Notes: a model not told the origin generated them from the letters alone. 13,505 nt of DNA from WTJD01 sp964225175 (GCA_964225175.1 CAXQNK010000141.1:1-13505), one strand, 5' to 3'. Counted from the stretch's first letter, positions 6,186-13,162 are shown. Made by a program: numbers and translations.

Positions 6186-7514
6186 ATGACTGGGCAAAAA
6201 CAACCCAGTGTCGGTTTTGTCAGCCTCGGCTGCCCAAAGGCACTGGTTGATTCCGAACGCATCCTGACCCAGCTCAGGATAGATGGATATGCCATTTCCC
6301 CCACCTATGAGGGCGCAGACGTGGTGGTGGTCAACACCTGCGGATTTATCGACAGCGCTCGCAGCGAGTCCTTGCACGCCATTGGTGAAGCGCTAGAGGC
6401 CAATGGGCGTGTAATCGTCACCGGCTGTCTTGGGGCACAGGAGCACACGATTCGCAACATTCACCCGAAGGTCCTTTCGGTGACCGGTCCCCAACAGTAC
6501 GAGCAAGTGGTCTCTGCAGTGCATGAGGCGGTCCCCCCTCGCCGGGAACATGACCCTTTGACGGATCTTGTCCCTGCGCAGGGTATCAAGCTCACACCAC
6601 GACACTACGCCTATCTGAAGATCTCGGAAGGATGCAACCATCGCTGTACCTTTTGCATCATTCCCTCGATGCGCGGTCGGCTGGTGAGCCGACCGCTACC
6701 CGACGTGCTGCGTGAAGCCGAGCGACTGGTTCGCTCTGGCGTGCGAGAGTTGCTTGTAATTTCCCAGGACACCTCGGCATACGGTGTGGATCGCGCCTAT
6801 AAGCGAGAGGAATGGCGCGAGGGGCACCTGGAAACACGCCTGTTGGGTCTTTGTGAGGGATTATCCGCCCTGGGTGTTTGGGTTCGCCTGCATTACGTCT
6901 ATCCGTATCCACATGTCGATGACATCATCCCGTTGATGGCGGAAGGCCGTGTATTGCCCTACCTGGATATTCCGTTTCAGCACGCAAGCCCCTCCATTCT
7001 GAAAGCCATGCGCCGACCCGCAGCCGCAGAAAAGACACTCAACCGACTTCAGCAATGGAGATCCGTTTGCCCTGACCTGGCCATCAGAAGCACGTTCATC
7101 GTCGGCTTTCCCGGGGAAACCGAGAATGACTTTGAGGAACTGCTGAGCTTTCTGAAAGAGGCGCGGCTTGACCGGGTGGGCTGTTTCAGATACTCCCCCG
7201 TCGAGGGCGCCGCCGCCAACGCATTGCCGCAGTCGGTACCGGAAGAAGTCAAAATTGAACGCGAGGCCCGATTTATGGCGACCCAGGCCGACATCAGTCG
7301 GTCCCGATTGCGTGATCGAATCGGTAAAACGATCGAGGTGATCGTCGACGAAATCGATGGGCAAACGGTCATCGCAAGAAGTCACGCCGATGCTCCTGAA
7401 ATCGATGGCCTGGTTTTCGTGCAAAATGCCAGCGCGCTTCCAGTGGGTGCACTCGCCTCTGTTGTGATTGATTCCGCAGACGATCATGACCTGTTCGGTC
7501 ACCTTGCAAGCTGA
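6186..7514 (+). CDS. rimO: Ribosomal protein uS12 methylthiotransferase
   Basis: RimO is a radical-SAM enzyme that adds a methylthio group to the conserved aspartate (Asp88/89) of ribosomal protein S12. The 442-residue length is normal. The N-terminal UPF0004 domain carries three cluster cysteines: C16 in SLGCPKALVDSE, C52 in NTCGFID, and C81 in TGCLGA. The radical-SAM motif CNHRCTFC gives C150, C154 and C157. Next come SMRGRLVSRP (161-170), the DIPFQHAS stretch, and a C-terminal TRAM domain with a DGLVFVQN-type segment. SLGCPKALVDSE and IDSARSES distinguish RimO from the tRNA enzyme MiaB. The Shine-Dalgarno GGAG is seven bases upstream, inside a hairpin. rsmC begins three bases after the stop, placing two ribosome-modification enzymes together. 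Confidence 0.97.
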   Translation: MTGQKQPSVGFVSLGCPKALVDSERILTQLRIDGYAISPTYEGADVVVVNTCGFIDSARSESLHAIGEALEANGRVIVTGCLGAQEHTIRNIHPKVLSVTGPQQYEQVVSAVHEAVPPRREHDPLTDLVPAQGIKLTPRHYAYLKISEGCNHRCTFCIIPSMRGRLVSRPLPDVLREAERLVRSGVRELLVISQDTSAYGVDRAYKREEWREGHLETRLLGLCEGLSALGVWVRLHYVYPYPHVDDIIPLMAEGRVLPYLDIPFQHASPSILKAMRRPAAAEKTLNRLQQWRSVCPDLAIRSTFIVGFPGETENDFEELLSFLKEARLDRVGCFRYSPVEGAAANALPQSVPEEVKIEREARFMATQADISRSRLRDRIGKTIEVIVDEIDGQTVIARSHADAPEIDGLVFVQNASALPVGALASVVIDSADDHDLFGHLAS

Positions 7515-7517
7515 GTC

Positions 7518-8555
7518 ATGCTGGAATCTTTTTATCGTCGCAATGCTGAAAGATTATCCTGGCCCCCGGGTACGCTTTTTATCAATGCACCGTGCGCTTG
7601 GGGCTGTGAACAGGCCAAATCCGGATATCAGTTTTTTACGCAGGATTATTGCGATTACAAGACACTCCGCGACGCTGGGTTAATGGTTGAATTCGGCTGT
7701 TTCCCCGCTCACGGCCCCGCCCGGTTCCATGACGTGGTGATCGCTGCACCAAGGGAAAAGTCTCATTTGGAGCAGTGGCTGCATTGGGCATCAACGATCG
7801 GACCGGAAACGCGCGTCTGGCTGGCCGGCGAAAACAGGGCCGGAATAAAGTCCGCAGCCCGAAGAATAAGGACGTTCTTCAGCGAAGTTGGGCAAGCTGA
7901 TGCGGCCCGTCATTGCGTCATGTGGCGTGCGCAGGCCCCGATGCCGGGGCCGGAATTTGATGTACGGAAGATATTCTCGAAATGGTCGGTGCAATGGCAC
8001 CCGCAGAACCTCGAAGTGGTCTCTGCACCCGGTGTTTTTTCGCACGGTCGTCTCGACCCGGCAACGGCGATGCTGCTGGAGGTTTTGAATAAACTGCCCT
8101 TGAGAGGAGACATCCTGGACTTTGGCTGTGGCTCAGGCGTGCTCGGCCTTGGGATTAAATCAACACATCCAGAGGTTGATTTGCACTGCGCAGACGTTAG
8201 CGCATTGGCCCTGGAAAGTTGCCGGCAATCTCTGAGCTTAAACGGTCATTCAGCAAATGTGATGGCATCCTGTGGTTTTAAAGATATTGAATTCCGATTC
8301 GATATGATCGTCAGCAACCCACCCTTTCACCGGGGTGTGGTGACTCAAAGCGACATGAGTATGAAAATGCTGGGCGAGCTGGGAATTAATTGTAAAGCCG
8401 GTGGTCAATTGGTTATTGTGGCCAATCGGCATCTCGCCTATCCAGAGTGGATGGACAAAACATTTGGTGGGCACGAGGTTCTTAAGTCAAATAATAAATA
8501 TGCCGTGTATCGCGGAATTCCCCTGCATGGCGAAAGAGGAGTCAAACTCAAATGA
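7518..8555 (+). CDS. rsmC: 16S rRNA (guanine-1207-N2)-methyltransferase RsmC
   Basis: RsmC methylates G1207 of 16S rRNA in the 30S subunit using S-adenosylmethionine. The 345 residues show the two-domain plan of the family. A degenerate N-terminal methyltransferase-like domain contains WLAGENRAGIKS (101-112). The catalytic C-terminal domain has PGVFSHGRLD (171-180), SAM-binding DFGCGSGVLGLG (201-212), acidic D226, and the guanine-N2 motif NPPF (267-270) within SNPPFHRGV. The final NKYAVYRG is also typical. RlmG is the nearest alternative, but the length and N-terminal pattern favour RsmC. The ATG follows the rimO stop by three bases without a clear Shine-Dalgarno, pointing to translational coupling. 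The stop overlaps the next start as ATGA. Confidence 0.92.
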   Translation: MLESFYRRNAERLSWPPGTLFINAPCAWGCEQAKSGYQFFTQDYCDYKTLRDAGLMVEFGCFPAHGPARFHDVVIAAPREKSHLEQWLHWASTIGPETRVWLAGENRAGIKSAARRIRTFFSEVGQADAARHCVMWRAQAPMPGPEFDVRKIFSKWSVQWHPQNLEVVSAPGVFSHGRLDPATAMLLEVLNKLPLRGDILDFGCGSGVLGLGIKSTHPEVDLHCADVSALALESCRQSLSLNGHSANVMASCGFKDIEFRFDMIVSNPPFHRGVVTQSDMSMKMLGELGINCKAGGQLVIVANRHLAYPEWMDKTFGGHEVLKSNNKYAVYRGIPLHGERGVKLK

Positions 8556-8911
8556 ATAAAGTGATTGGCATGCTGCTGCTTGCTCTCATCGTCAGCGGAT
8601 GTAACCAGGAACCTCAAGCACCGGGTCCGGATAGGATTGCCGGCAAGCCGAAAGGCGATGCCACTTCACTCGAGCAAGCGGCCATTGACGAGGCCATGAG
8701 TGAACCGATGGATGGCAGCAGCGTGGAAGCGTTTGAGCGGAACATGGAAGCGATCAAGAAAAGGATTGGCCCGAAGAATAGCCAGTATCTGAGCACCGCC
8801 CTGAACCACATGCTCTTCTATGACCTCAGTCTTGCCGGTAGCAAAGCCAAGCTGTACGCGTCGGTGGATGGCATGTCTCCTGCGGAAATCATCGATAAGG
8901 TCCAGAACTAG
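8552..8911 (+). CDS. Small lipoprotein, DUF6694-like
   Basis: The 119-residue product starts with a lipoprotein signal peptide: MNK, a hydrophobic run, then the lipobox VSGC with C17 as the lipidated cysteine. The mature part is hydrophilic. Its order, SSVEAFERNMEAIKKRIG (56-73), then a helix with ALNHMLFYDLSL, and a terminal DGMSPAEIIDKV, resembles what I recall of small lipoproteins annotated DUF6694. That assignment is from memory and moderate; the function of that family is unknown. AGAGGAG at 8535-8541 supplies a strong ribosome binding site, and the start overlaps the rsmC stop by four bases, so it belongs to the same operon. The residue after the lipid cysteine is Asn rather than Asp, which favours sorting to the outer membrane. 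Confidence 0.8.
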   Translation: MNKVIGMLLLALIVSGCNQEPQAPGPDRIAGKPKGDATSLEQAAIDEAMSEPMDGSSVEAFERNMEAIKKRIGPKNSQYLSTALNHMLFYDLSLAGSKAKLYASVDGMSPAEIIDKVQN

Positions 8912-8991
8912 GTCAGCTTACTGAGTGCCGATGGCATCACTGGAAGAGTAGAATCCGCCATCCCCGATTGTGAATCAGAAATAGCAACAAA

Positions 8992-9762
8992 ATGTGTGGC
9001 AAGGCATCAGTCGTCGATCTGAAATGGAATGATGTTTACACTTGGGCAAAACTGACGCCACCGCAGGGCGCAATGCCACCGGATCCTGAGAGCCGTGTAA
9101 ACATTTCACCTTCACGCTTGCGCAGAAAAGCCGACGCGAAGTCAATGATTTGGGAGACCCTCCCGATTGTTGCCCCGGAAAACGGGGTTTACTCGCCTTC
9201 CGAGGCGATCTGGCCCTTTCTGCCCCCCTGGTCCCATGGCCGGTTACCGTATCTCAAATCCGGAAAGCTTTTATCCACTGCGAACGCAAGATTACGCCAG
9301 GAATCACCAGCTTTTGCGCCAACCTACATGCCATTTTTCAGGAAGGGAGGACGCGTTCTGGTCGCTGTATCTTGGTTTTATGAGTTCGACGCCCGGGTTC
9401 GACCACAAATACCCTATGCGGTGTTCCCGCTGGACCGGCCCTTCTGGCTTATGGCCGGGCTTTCAAGCATCTTGGGCGAGGAGCAGGCTGGCGCTTGTCG
9501 ATCAGTCGCCATCATCACCGTTGAACCCAACGAGGTACTTCGTGGGGTTGGGCATCACCGCAGTCCTGCATTGCTCAGGACGCCAAAAGACTGCCATGCC
9601 TGGCTGAACGGCTCCGAAGCCGAGGCACTCTCGGTTCTGCGCCCCTACCCGAACGAAAGCATGGGCACTGAGCGCACCCCCATGGAAATCAAAATACCGG
9701 GCAATCAGTCAGTCGCTTTGCCCGCGGTGTTTCACAACCGCGGGCAACATCGCACGGGTTAG
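8992..9762 (+). CDS. SRAP (SOS response-associated peptidase) family protein, HMCES/YedK-like
   Basis: SRAP proteins form a covalent thiazolidine crosslink with abasic sites in single-stranded DNA through the amino-terminal cysteine left after Met removal. The start is fixed by MCG, placing C2 at the new N-terminus; no good Shine-Dalgarno is visible. The other conserved positions are recognisable: an asparagine-arginine pair, NAR (98-100); the catalytic glutamate in FYEF (E131); and the histidine of GHHRSP (H188, aligning with the usual HxRMP). The protein is divergent. The usual GLIPSWAK reads PFLPPWSHG, NARAET reads NARLRQES, and PADGFYEW reads AVSWFYEF. At 256 residues it is slightly longer than YedK. 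I see no LexA box upstream. It converges on the next gene with seven bases between stops. Confidence 0.88.
   Translation: MCGKASVVDLKWNDVYTWAKLTPPQGAMPPDPESRVNISPSRLRRKADAKSMIWETLPIVAPENGVYSPSEAIWPFLPPWSHGRLPYLKSGKLLSTANARLRQESPAFAPTYMPFFRKGGRVLVAVSWFYEFDARVRPQIPYAVFPLDRPFWLMAGLSSILGEEQAGACRSVAIITVEPNEVLRGVGHHRSPALLRTPKDCHAWLNGSEAEALSVLRPYPNESMGTERTPMEIKIPGNQSVALPAVFHNRGQHRTG
9718..9747. repeat. Strong hairpin in the last codons of the SRAP gene
   Basis: TTGCCCGCGGT (9718-9728) pairs perfectly with ACCGCGGGCAA (9737-9747) around an 8-nt loop. It lies 15 bases before the SRAP stop and 22 bases past the stop of the convergent PWGW gene. An 11-bp GC-rich stem at a convergent junction looks like a two-way terminator or RNA-end stabiliser, but neither side has a T-run. 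Confidence 0.6.
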
Positions 9763-9769
9763 GGGCAGC

Positions 9770-10210
9770 TCACCAGCCCCAAGGCTTTTCAGCTTTCACT
9801 TTTCTGGTCGTAACATCACCGCGCAGCCGATTTTCACGTGCACGGCGTTTTGCCGCTCGCTGTCGTCTCGCAAGCGTCGCTTCCCTTGACTCGCCTTGAT
9901 AGGGCCAGTCCAGACCGTGTCCGCCCGACAGCGCGCGGACGCCTGCGCCGGACCTCAGGCTCACTTGCTTGGCCTTATTGCCCTTCCAACCCCACGGCGT
10001 TAGAACCTCGCCCTCTTTGGGACGTCTTTTCCAGCCTGGCTCAGCCGATGCGAACGTGTCAAAAATATCTTCATCTTCCCGTTTCTTCAGCGTCAAGGCA
10101 GAACTGGCTTTGATAGTGTCTGAAGCGGTTGACGCAATGGAACGCCAGAGACTGACGCACGCTATGGCGCACAGGCTCGCGACCAGGAACAAAATTACGT
10201 ATGCAAGCAT
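9770..10210 (-). CDS. Unknown membrane-anchored protein with two PWGW motifs
   Basis: I do not recognise a named family. The 146-residue product has one N-terminal transmembrane helix (about 2-22, AYVILFLVASLCAIACVSLW). A mostly polar, strongly basic region follows. The motif TPWGW occurs at 71-75, and the chain ends in KPWGW (142-146), so the same tetrapeptide marks the middle and the exact C-terminus. Residues 109-130 are very rich in Arg and Ala (RRQRAAKRRARENR) and probably helical. The arrangement suggests an inner-membrane anchor with a cytoplasmic basic domain that might touch nucleic acid or acidic lipid; that is inference. A weak CGGAAA site precedes the ATG. It may be a real lineage-specific gene: coding is continuous, and the motif is in frame and repeated. 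Confidence 0.65.
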   Translation of the reverse strand: MLAYVILFLVASLCAIACVSLWRSIASTASDTIKASSALTLKKREDEDIFDTFASAEPGWKRRPKEGEVLTPWGWKGNKAKQVSLRSGAGVRALSGGHGLDWPYQGESREATLARRQRAAKRRARENRLRGDVTTRKVKAEKPWGW

Positions 10211-10227
10211 GTTGGTTTCCGTTTGGG

Positions 10228-10268
10228 GTCGGACCTTATCCGGGATTTTCCGTTCATCCCCGTCCGAC
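10228..10268. repeat. Nested inverted repeat upstream of the PWGW gene
   Basis: GTCGGAC (10228-10234) is the inverted match of GTCCGAC (10262-10268). Between them GGGAT (10242-10246) pairs with ATCCC (10256-10260). It lies 18-58 nt upstream of the PWGW start codon, so on the minus strand it would fall in that gene's leader RNA. Confidence 0.45.
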
Positions 10269-10356
10269 TCGCCCGAACTGCTTCAAGGGCAGCTTCTCCA
10301 GGCCTATCGCTGCGACGCTGTGTCGCCTAGCCCGGACTCCTTTTGATGGGCTTTGA

Positions 10357-10373
10357 GGACTAATCTTTAGTCC
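10357..10373. repeat. 17-bp palindrome
   Basis: GGACTAA (10357-10363), a 3-nt centre TCT, and TTAGTCC (10367-10373) form a perfect 7-bp inverted repeat. It looks like either a tight RNA hairpin or a dimeric regulator's operator. The nearest downstream gene in either direction is the PWGW gene on the minus strand. Confidence 0.5.
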
Positions 10374-10379
10374 ACCATA

Positions 10380-10405
10380 ACTGGCAGCATTCCTTCACTG
10401 GCAGC
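10380..10405. repeat. Short direct repeat
   Basis: ACTGGCAGC occurs at 10380-10388 and again at 10397-10405, a 17-nt period, immediately beside the 17-bp palindrome. It could be a pair of protein-binding half-sites, or chance. Confidence 0.35.
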
Positions 10406-10474
10406 TGACGTTCGGCTCTTTGGCTTTTGTGCCTTCCAACTGACTCCTCCCCGGATCAATCGGAGGCCAGCGGC

Positions 10475-10488
10475 CACCAAACTTGGTG
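10475..10488. repeat. Short palindrome after the protease gene
   Basis: CACCAA (10475-10480), AC, and TTGGTG (10483-10488) form a 14-bp near-perfect palindrome, followed on the plus strand by the AT-rich TAAATATACC. It lies 52 nt beyond the protease stop and has no U-tract in the minus direction. Confidence 0.35.
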
Positions 10489-10539
10489 TAAATATACCAT
10501 ATCCTGACAAAATTAACAGGTGTGGGGCAGGAGTTGTGA

Positions 10540-11526
10540 TCAGATTTTAGTCCTGCCAAGCCTAGCGAGGAACTGGCGCAATCTGTCCATGACATGTTCG
10601 TCAATTGCACGGCAGAAGTTCGTGTGCGTGAGTACGTCCCATTGAGCGCCCTCTGCGGGACCTTCCGGGAATTCCCGCCCCTGCCAATGAGTTCCCGTCC
10701 TCATGCCCACCAGAAAGGGCTGACCCGCTTGCATTGAGATCAGGCCGCCACCGGACGCGCCCTGCCCTGAGTCACAATTGTCGAGGATCTGCCCTTCCCA
10801 GCGCCCTCCGCCAATGTCCCCCGGACTACTCGGCGTTGCTGTGCAGTTCAAACTGAACGCGAGGGCGTCGTGGGTGTCGCTCCAGGCCAGCAGTCCGACC
10901 TGCGTGTTCTCGGATGCCCCATTTTCTGTGAATTGGGCGAAGGGCTTTAGCTTGATGCCATCAACAGAGACAGCAGCGGGAATCCCGGACGGTACATGCA
11001 GTAACGCCCAATCGCCTTCTCCGAATGTATCATCTTCAGTAGAATCGTGAGGACTGAACATCCCGAGCATGGCGCTGCTCAGATCGATCTGCCCCTGGTA
11101 TCCGGGCAAGCTGTCCAAGCCTAAATAGTGGAAAGCGCAAGAAGAGAAAGGTGTTTTTGAATCAAGATCGTAAAGAACATGGGCTGCCGTACTGAGCACG
11201 AGGCCGGGCGGCGAAGTGCCAAAACCTTGCGTATTGATGATTGTAGCGCTTCCCCTCAAGCGACCCTCGCAGTGAATGGTGCCGGTGGCGCTGGCCCAGT
11301 CGTCCAGTCCGAGCTCTCGCCATCGCTTTGACGCGTAAACGACCCTGTCGTCCTCAGGCCCGTTTTTCGCCAGGCCGTCACCAAAGACACTGACGCTCTG
11401 AACCCAGCTGGCCTTGACGGCAGGACGGGGATTTTTCAACAACAAATCTGCACGCACGACCGTTGGCAGAAGAATCAGGCTGCAAACGATGGCGCATCGA
11501 CGGCCATGCCTGTGTGAGATTTTCAT
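10540..11526 (-). CDS. Exported trypsin-like serine peptidase
   Basis: The 328-residue protein starts with a Sec signal peptide: basic MKISHRHGRR, a hydrophobic core CAIVCSLILLPTVV, and a likely cut after VRA (26). The chymotrypsin-fold triad is visible. H116 lies in LSTAAHVLYD, D172 in GEGDWALLHV, and S258 in CDSGQGASGGGL, where the oxyanion motif GASGGG replaces the common GDSGGP. Five cysteines lie in the mature part, so disulfides are likely in the periplasm or outside. There is no PDZ domain, so this is not a DegP/DegS-type protease, and the substrate is unknown. AGGGG about eight bases before the ATG is a reasonable ribosome binding site. It diverges from the adenine deaminase gene, and its 3' neighbour on the same strand lies 329 nt away. 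Confidence 0.88.
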   Translation of the reverse strand: MKISHRHGRRCAIVCSLILLPTVVRADLLLKNPRPAVKASWVQSVSVFGDGLAKNGPEDDRVVYASKRWRELGLDDWASATGTIHCEGRLRGSATIINTQGFGTSPPGLVLSTAAHVLYDLDSKTPFSSCAFHYLGLDSLPGYQGQIDLSSAMLGMFSPHDSTEDDTFGEGDWALLHVPSGIPAAVSVDGIKLKPFAQFTENGASENTQVGLLAWSDTHDALAFSLNCTATPSSPGDIGGGRWEGQILDNCDSGQGASGGGLISMQAGQPFLVGMRTGTHWQGREFPEGPAEGAQWDVLTHTNFCRAIDEHVMDRLRQFLARLGRTKI

Positions 11527-11657
11527 TTCGATACCCCTGATATTCGGTTAGGAAAAGCTCAATAGATTTGTGAATAGTCTTCATCCGGGATGTCGCTACT
11601 CCTGCGCCCTGCTACCATAACCTCCATGTATTTTTTGAGCAAAGAGGATGCGTCGAT

Positions 11658-12668
11658 ATGCTGAAGAAGCTGGTGGCCGAGCTGCCCAAGGCAGAATTGC
11701 ACATTCACATCGAAGGGAGCCTCGAACCCGAGATGATGCTTGAGCTCGCGCAAAGAAACCAAGTGAAGTTACCCTACCCTGACGTTGATTCCATCAATGC
11801 CGCTTACGCATTTAACTGCCTTCAGGATTTCCTCGATGTCTATTACCAGGGCATGTCCGTGTTGCTGCAGGAGGAGGATTTTTTTGACTTGGCATGGGCC
11901 TACCTCAAGCGGTGCAAGCGGGACAATGTGGTTCATACAGAAATCTTCTTCGACCCTCAGGGCCATACGGAGCGCGGCGTGGAATTCCCGGTATTCATGC
12001 AGGGCTTTTCTGCCGCACTGGATCGCGCGCACTCCGAGCTGGGGATCAGCGCTCGACTCATCATGTGTTTCCTTCGACACCTTGATGAAGATTCTGCGTT
12101 CGCTACGCTTCGGGCTGCTCTACCCTGGCAAGACCAGATCCATGGTGTGGGTCTGGACTCCTCTGAATTGGGGCATCCACCATCCAAGTTTGAGCGTGTA
12201 TTTGGCAAGGCCGGCGAGCTTGGATTCAAGCGGGTTGCGCATGCCGGTGAGGAAGCTCCGGCGGAATACGTGTGGGAGGCAATCAAATTATTGCAGGTTG
12301 ATCGTATATACCATGGAAATCGCGCCATGGATGATGGCGAGTTGGTGCGACATCTTGCAGATCTGCAGATACCGTTGACGGTCTGCCCCCAATCCAACTT
12401 GCGCCTGGGTGTGATCAAAGATATGCGGGAGCACCCCATCAAGGCGATGCTCGATAATCAACTCGCGGCGACCGTGAATTCAGATGATCCCGCCTACTTC
12501 GGGGGATATCTGGTTGAAAATTTCCATGCGCTGATTGATGCGCTTGAGCTTGGCAAAGACGATATATTGCGATTGGTCACCAACGGTTTCAGGGCCTCTT
12601 TCCTCTCCAACGAAGAGATCGAACAGCATCTGGGTGAGGTTAAACGTATCGCGGAGGCTTATGCATGA
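11658..12668 (+). CDS. Adenine deaminase (adenosine deaminase-like family)
   Basis: This zinc amidohydrolase probably converts adenine to hypoxanthine for purine salvage. The 336 residues contain the metal motif HxH (H15, H17) in PKAELHIHIEGSLEP, the catalytic HAGE (195-198) with E198 as the proton donor, H219 in YHGNRA, and SDDPAYFGGY (275-284) with metal/substrate aspartates. GLDSSELGHPPSKF (165-178) and FFDPQGHTERG are characteristic of the prokaryotic adenine deaminase subgroup, such as the Pseudomonas enzyme, rather than true adenosine deaminase. This is not the unrelated B. subtilis AdeC type. AGAGGA (11643-11648) lies nine bases before the ATG. The stop overlaps the moaC start as ATGA. 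No PurR-like box is visible upstream. Confidence 0.93.
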   Translation: MLKKLVAELPKAELHIHIEGSLEPEMMLELAQRNQVKLPYPDVDSINAAYAFNCLQDFLDVYYQGMSVLLQEEDFFDLAWAYLKRCKRDNVVHTEIFFDPQGHTERGVEFPVFMQGFSAALDRAHSELGISARLIMCFLRHLDEDSAFATLRAALPWQDQIHGVGLDSSELGHPPSKFERVFGKAGELGFKRVAHAGEEAPAEYVWEAIKLLQVDRIYHGNRAMDDGELVRHLADLQIPLTVCPQSNLRLGVIKDMREHPIKAMLDNQLAATVNSDDPAYFGGYLVENFHALIDALELGKDDILRLVTNGFRASFLSNEEIEQHLGEVKRIAEAYA

Positions 12669-13162
12669 AACATCCCTACGCATCCATGGCCGATGTATCG
12701 GCCAAGCCAACGACCCGCAGGCGGGCACTCGCCAGCGGCACGATCACGATCGGTGAAGCGGCATTCAAGCTGCTGGAGGCTGGAACGCTGCCAAAGGGTG
12801 ACCCGCTGACCATGGCTGAAATTGCCGGGATCATGGCGGCAAAACGCACACCTGACCTGCTTCCGCTGTGCCATCCGATCAGCCTGAGTCGGGTGCTTGT
12901 CCGGTCGTTTCTCAGACCCTCAAATTCTGCTGTCGAGGTCTTTTGCCTGGCCGAGATCGACGAGAAAACCGGGGTTGAGATGGAAGCACTGTGCGGCGTT
13001 TCGATCGCGCTGCTCACGATCTGGGATCTCGTAAAGCCGGTGAATCCAGAACTGCACATCGGCAACCAGCGGCTGTTGTATAAGTCAGGCGGCAAAACCG
13101 GGGAGTTCGTGCACTCTGAAGGCCTTTCTGATGATGCCAAATTCATTCTCGATGGCCAGTGA
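12665..13162 (+). CDS. moaC: Cyclic pyranopterin monophosphate synthase
   Basis: MoaC converts the MoaA product 3',8-cyclo-7,8-dihydro-GTP to cyclic pyranopterin monophosphate, the first stable precursor of molybdenum cofactor. The 165 residues include MADVSAKPTTRRRALASG (8-25), AAKRTPDLLPLCHP (58-71) with H70, GVEMEALCGVS (103-113) with E105 and E107, and LTIWDLVK (117-124) with D121 and K124, the positions matching the E. coli active site. KSGGKTGEF (140-148) closes the fold. Cys110 and the WDL segment are small departures from the common MEALTGVS/LTIYDM. The start overlaps the adenine deaminase stop by four bases, and the end overlaps the next gene by 11. moaA, moaD and moaE are not in view. 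Confidence 0.96.
   Translation: MKHPYASMADVSAKPTTRRRALASGTITIGEAAFKLLEAGTLPKGDPLTMAEIAGIMAAKRTPDLLPLCHPISLSRVLVRSFLRPSNSAVEVFCLAEIDEKTGVEMEALCGVSIALLTIWDLVKPVNPELHIGNQRLLYKSGGKTGEFVHSEGLSDDAKFILDGQ

Larger units (their letters stand above)
10211..10539. other. 329-bp noncoding stretch rich in short inverted repeats
   Basis: This region lies between the start of the PWGW gene and the end of the protease gene, both on the minus strand. I see no credible gene. It contains four symmetric or repeated elements, listed separately at 10228-10268, 10357-10373, 10380-10405 and 10475-10488. It should contain the promoter of the PWGW gene, but no convincing -35/-10 pair is visible, and there is no standard intrinsic terminator for the protease. 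Confidence 0.6.

Noticed and set aside
6861..7502. 213-codon minus-strand open frame
   Set aside because: It lies entirely antisense to conserved rimO sequence and has no recognisable domain; a compositional shadow.
8912..8991. LexA operator expected before an SRAP gene
   Set aside because: No CTGT-N8-ACAG pattern is present. A GATGGC/GCCATC inverted repeat exists, but with a long loop and no T-run it is not convincing.
10395..10610. 71-codon minus-strand open frame overlapping the protease end
   Set aside because: It overlaps protease codons in another frame, and the remainder falls in the palindrome-rich noncoding stretch. Considered as a mobile-element relic, but nothing supports that.
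12676..13146. 156-codon minus-strand open frame
   Set aside because: It mirrors moaC almost exactly, and moaC has all its active-site residues.
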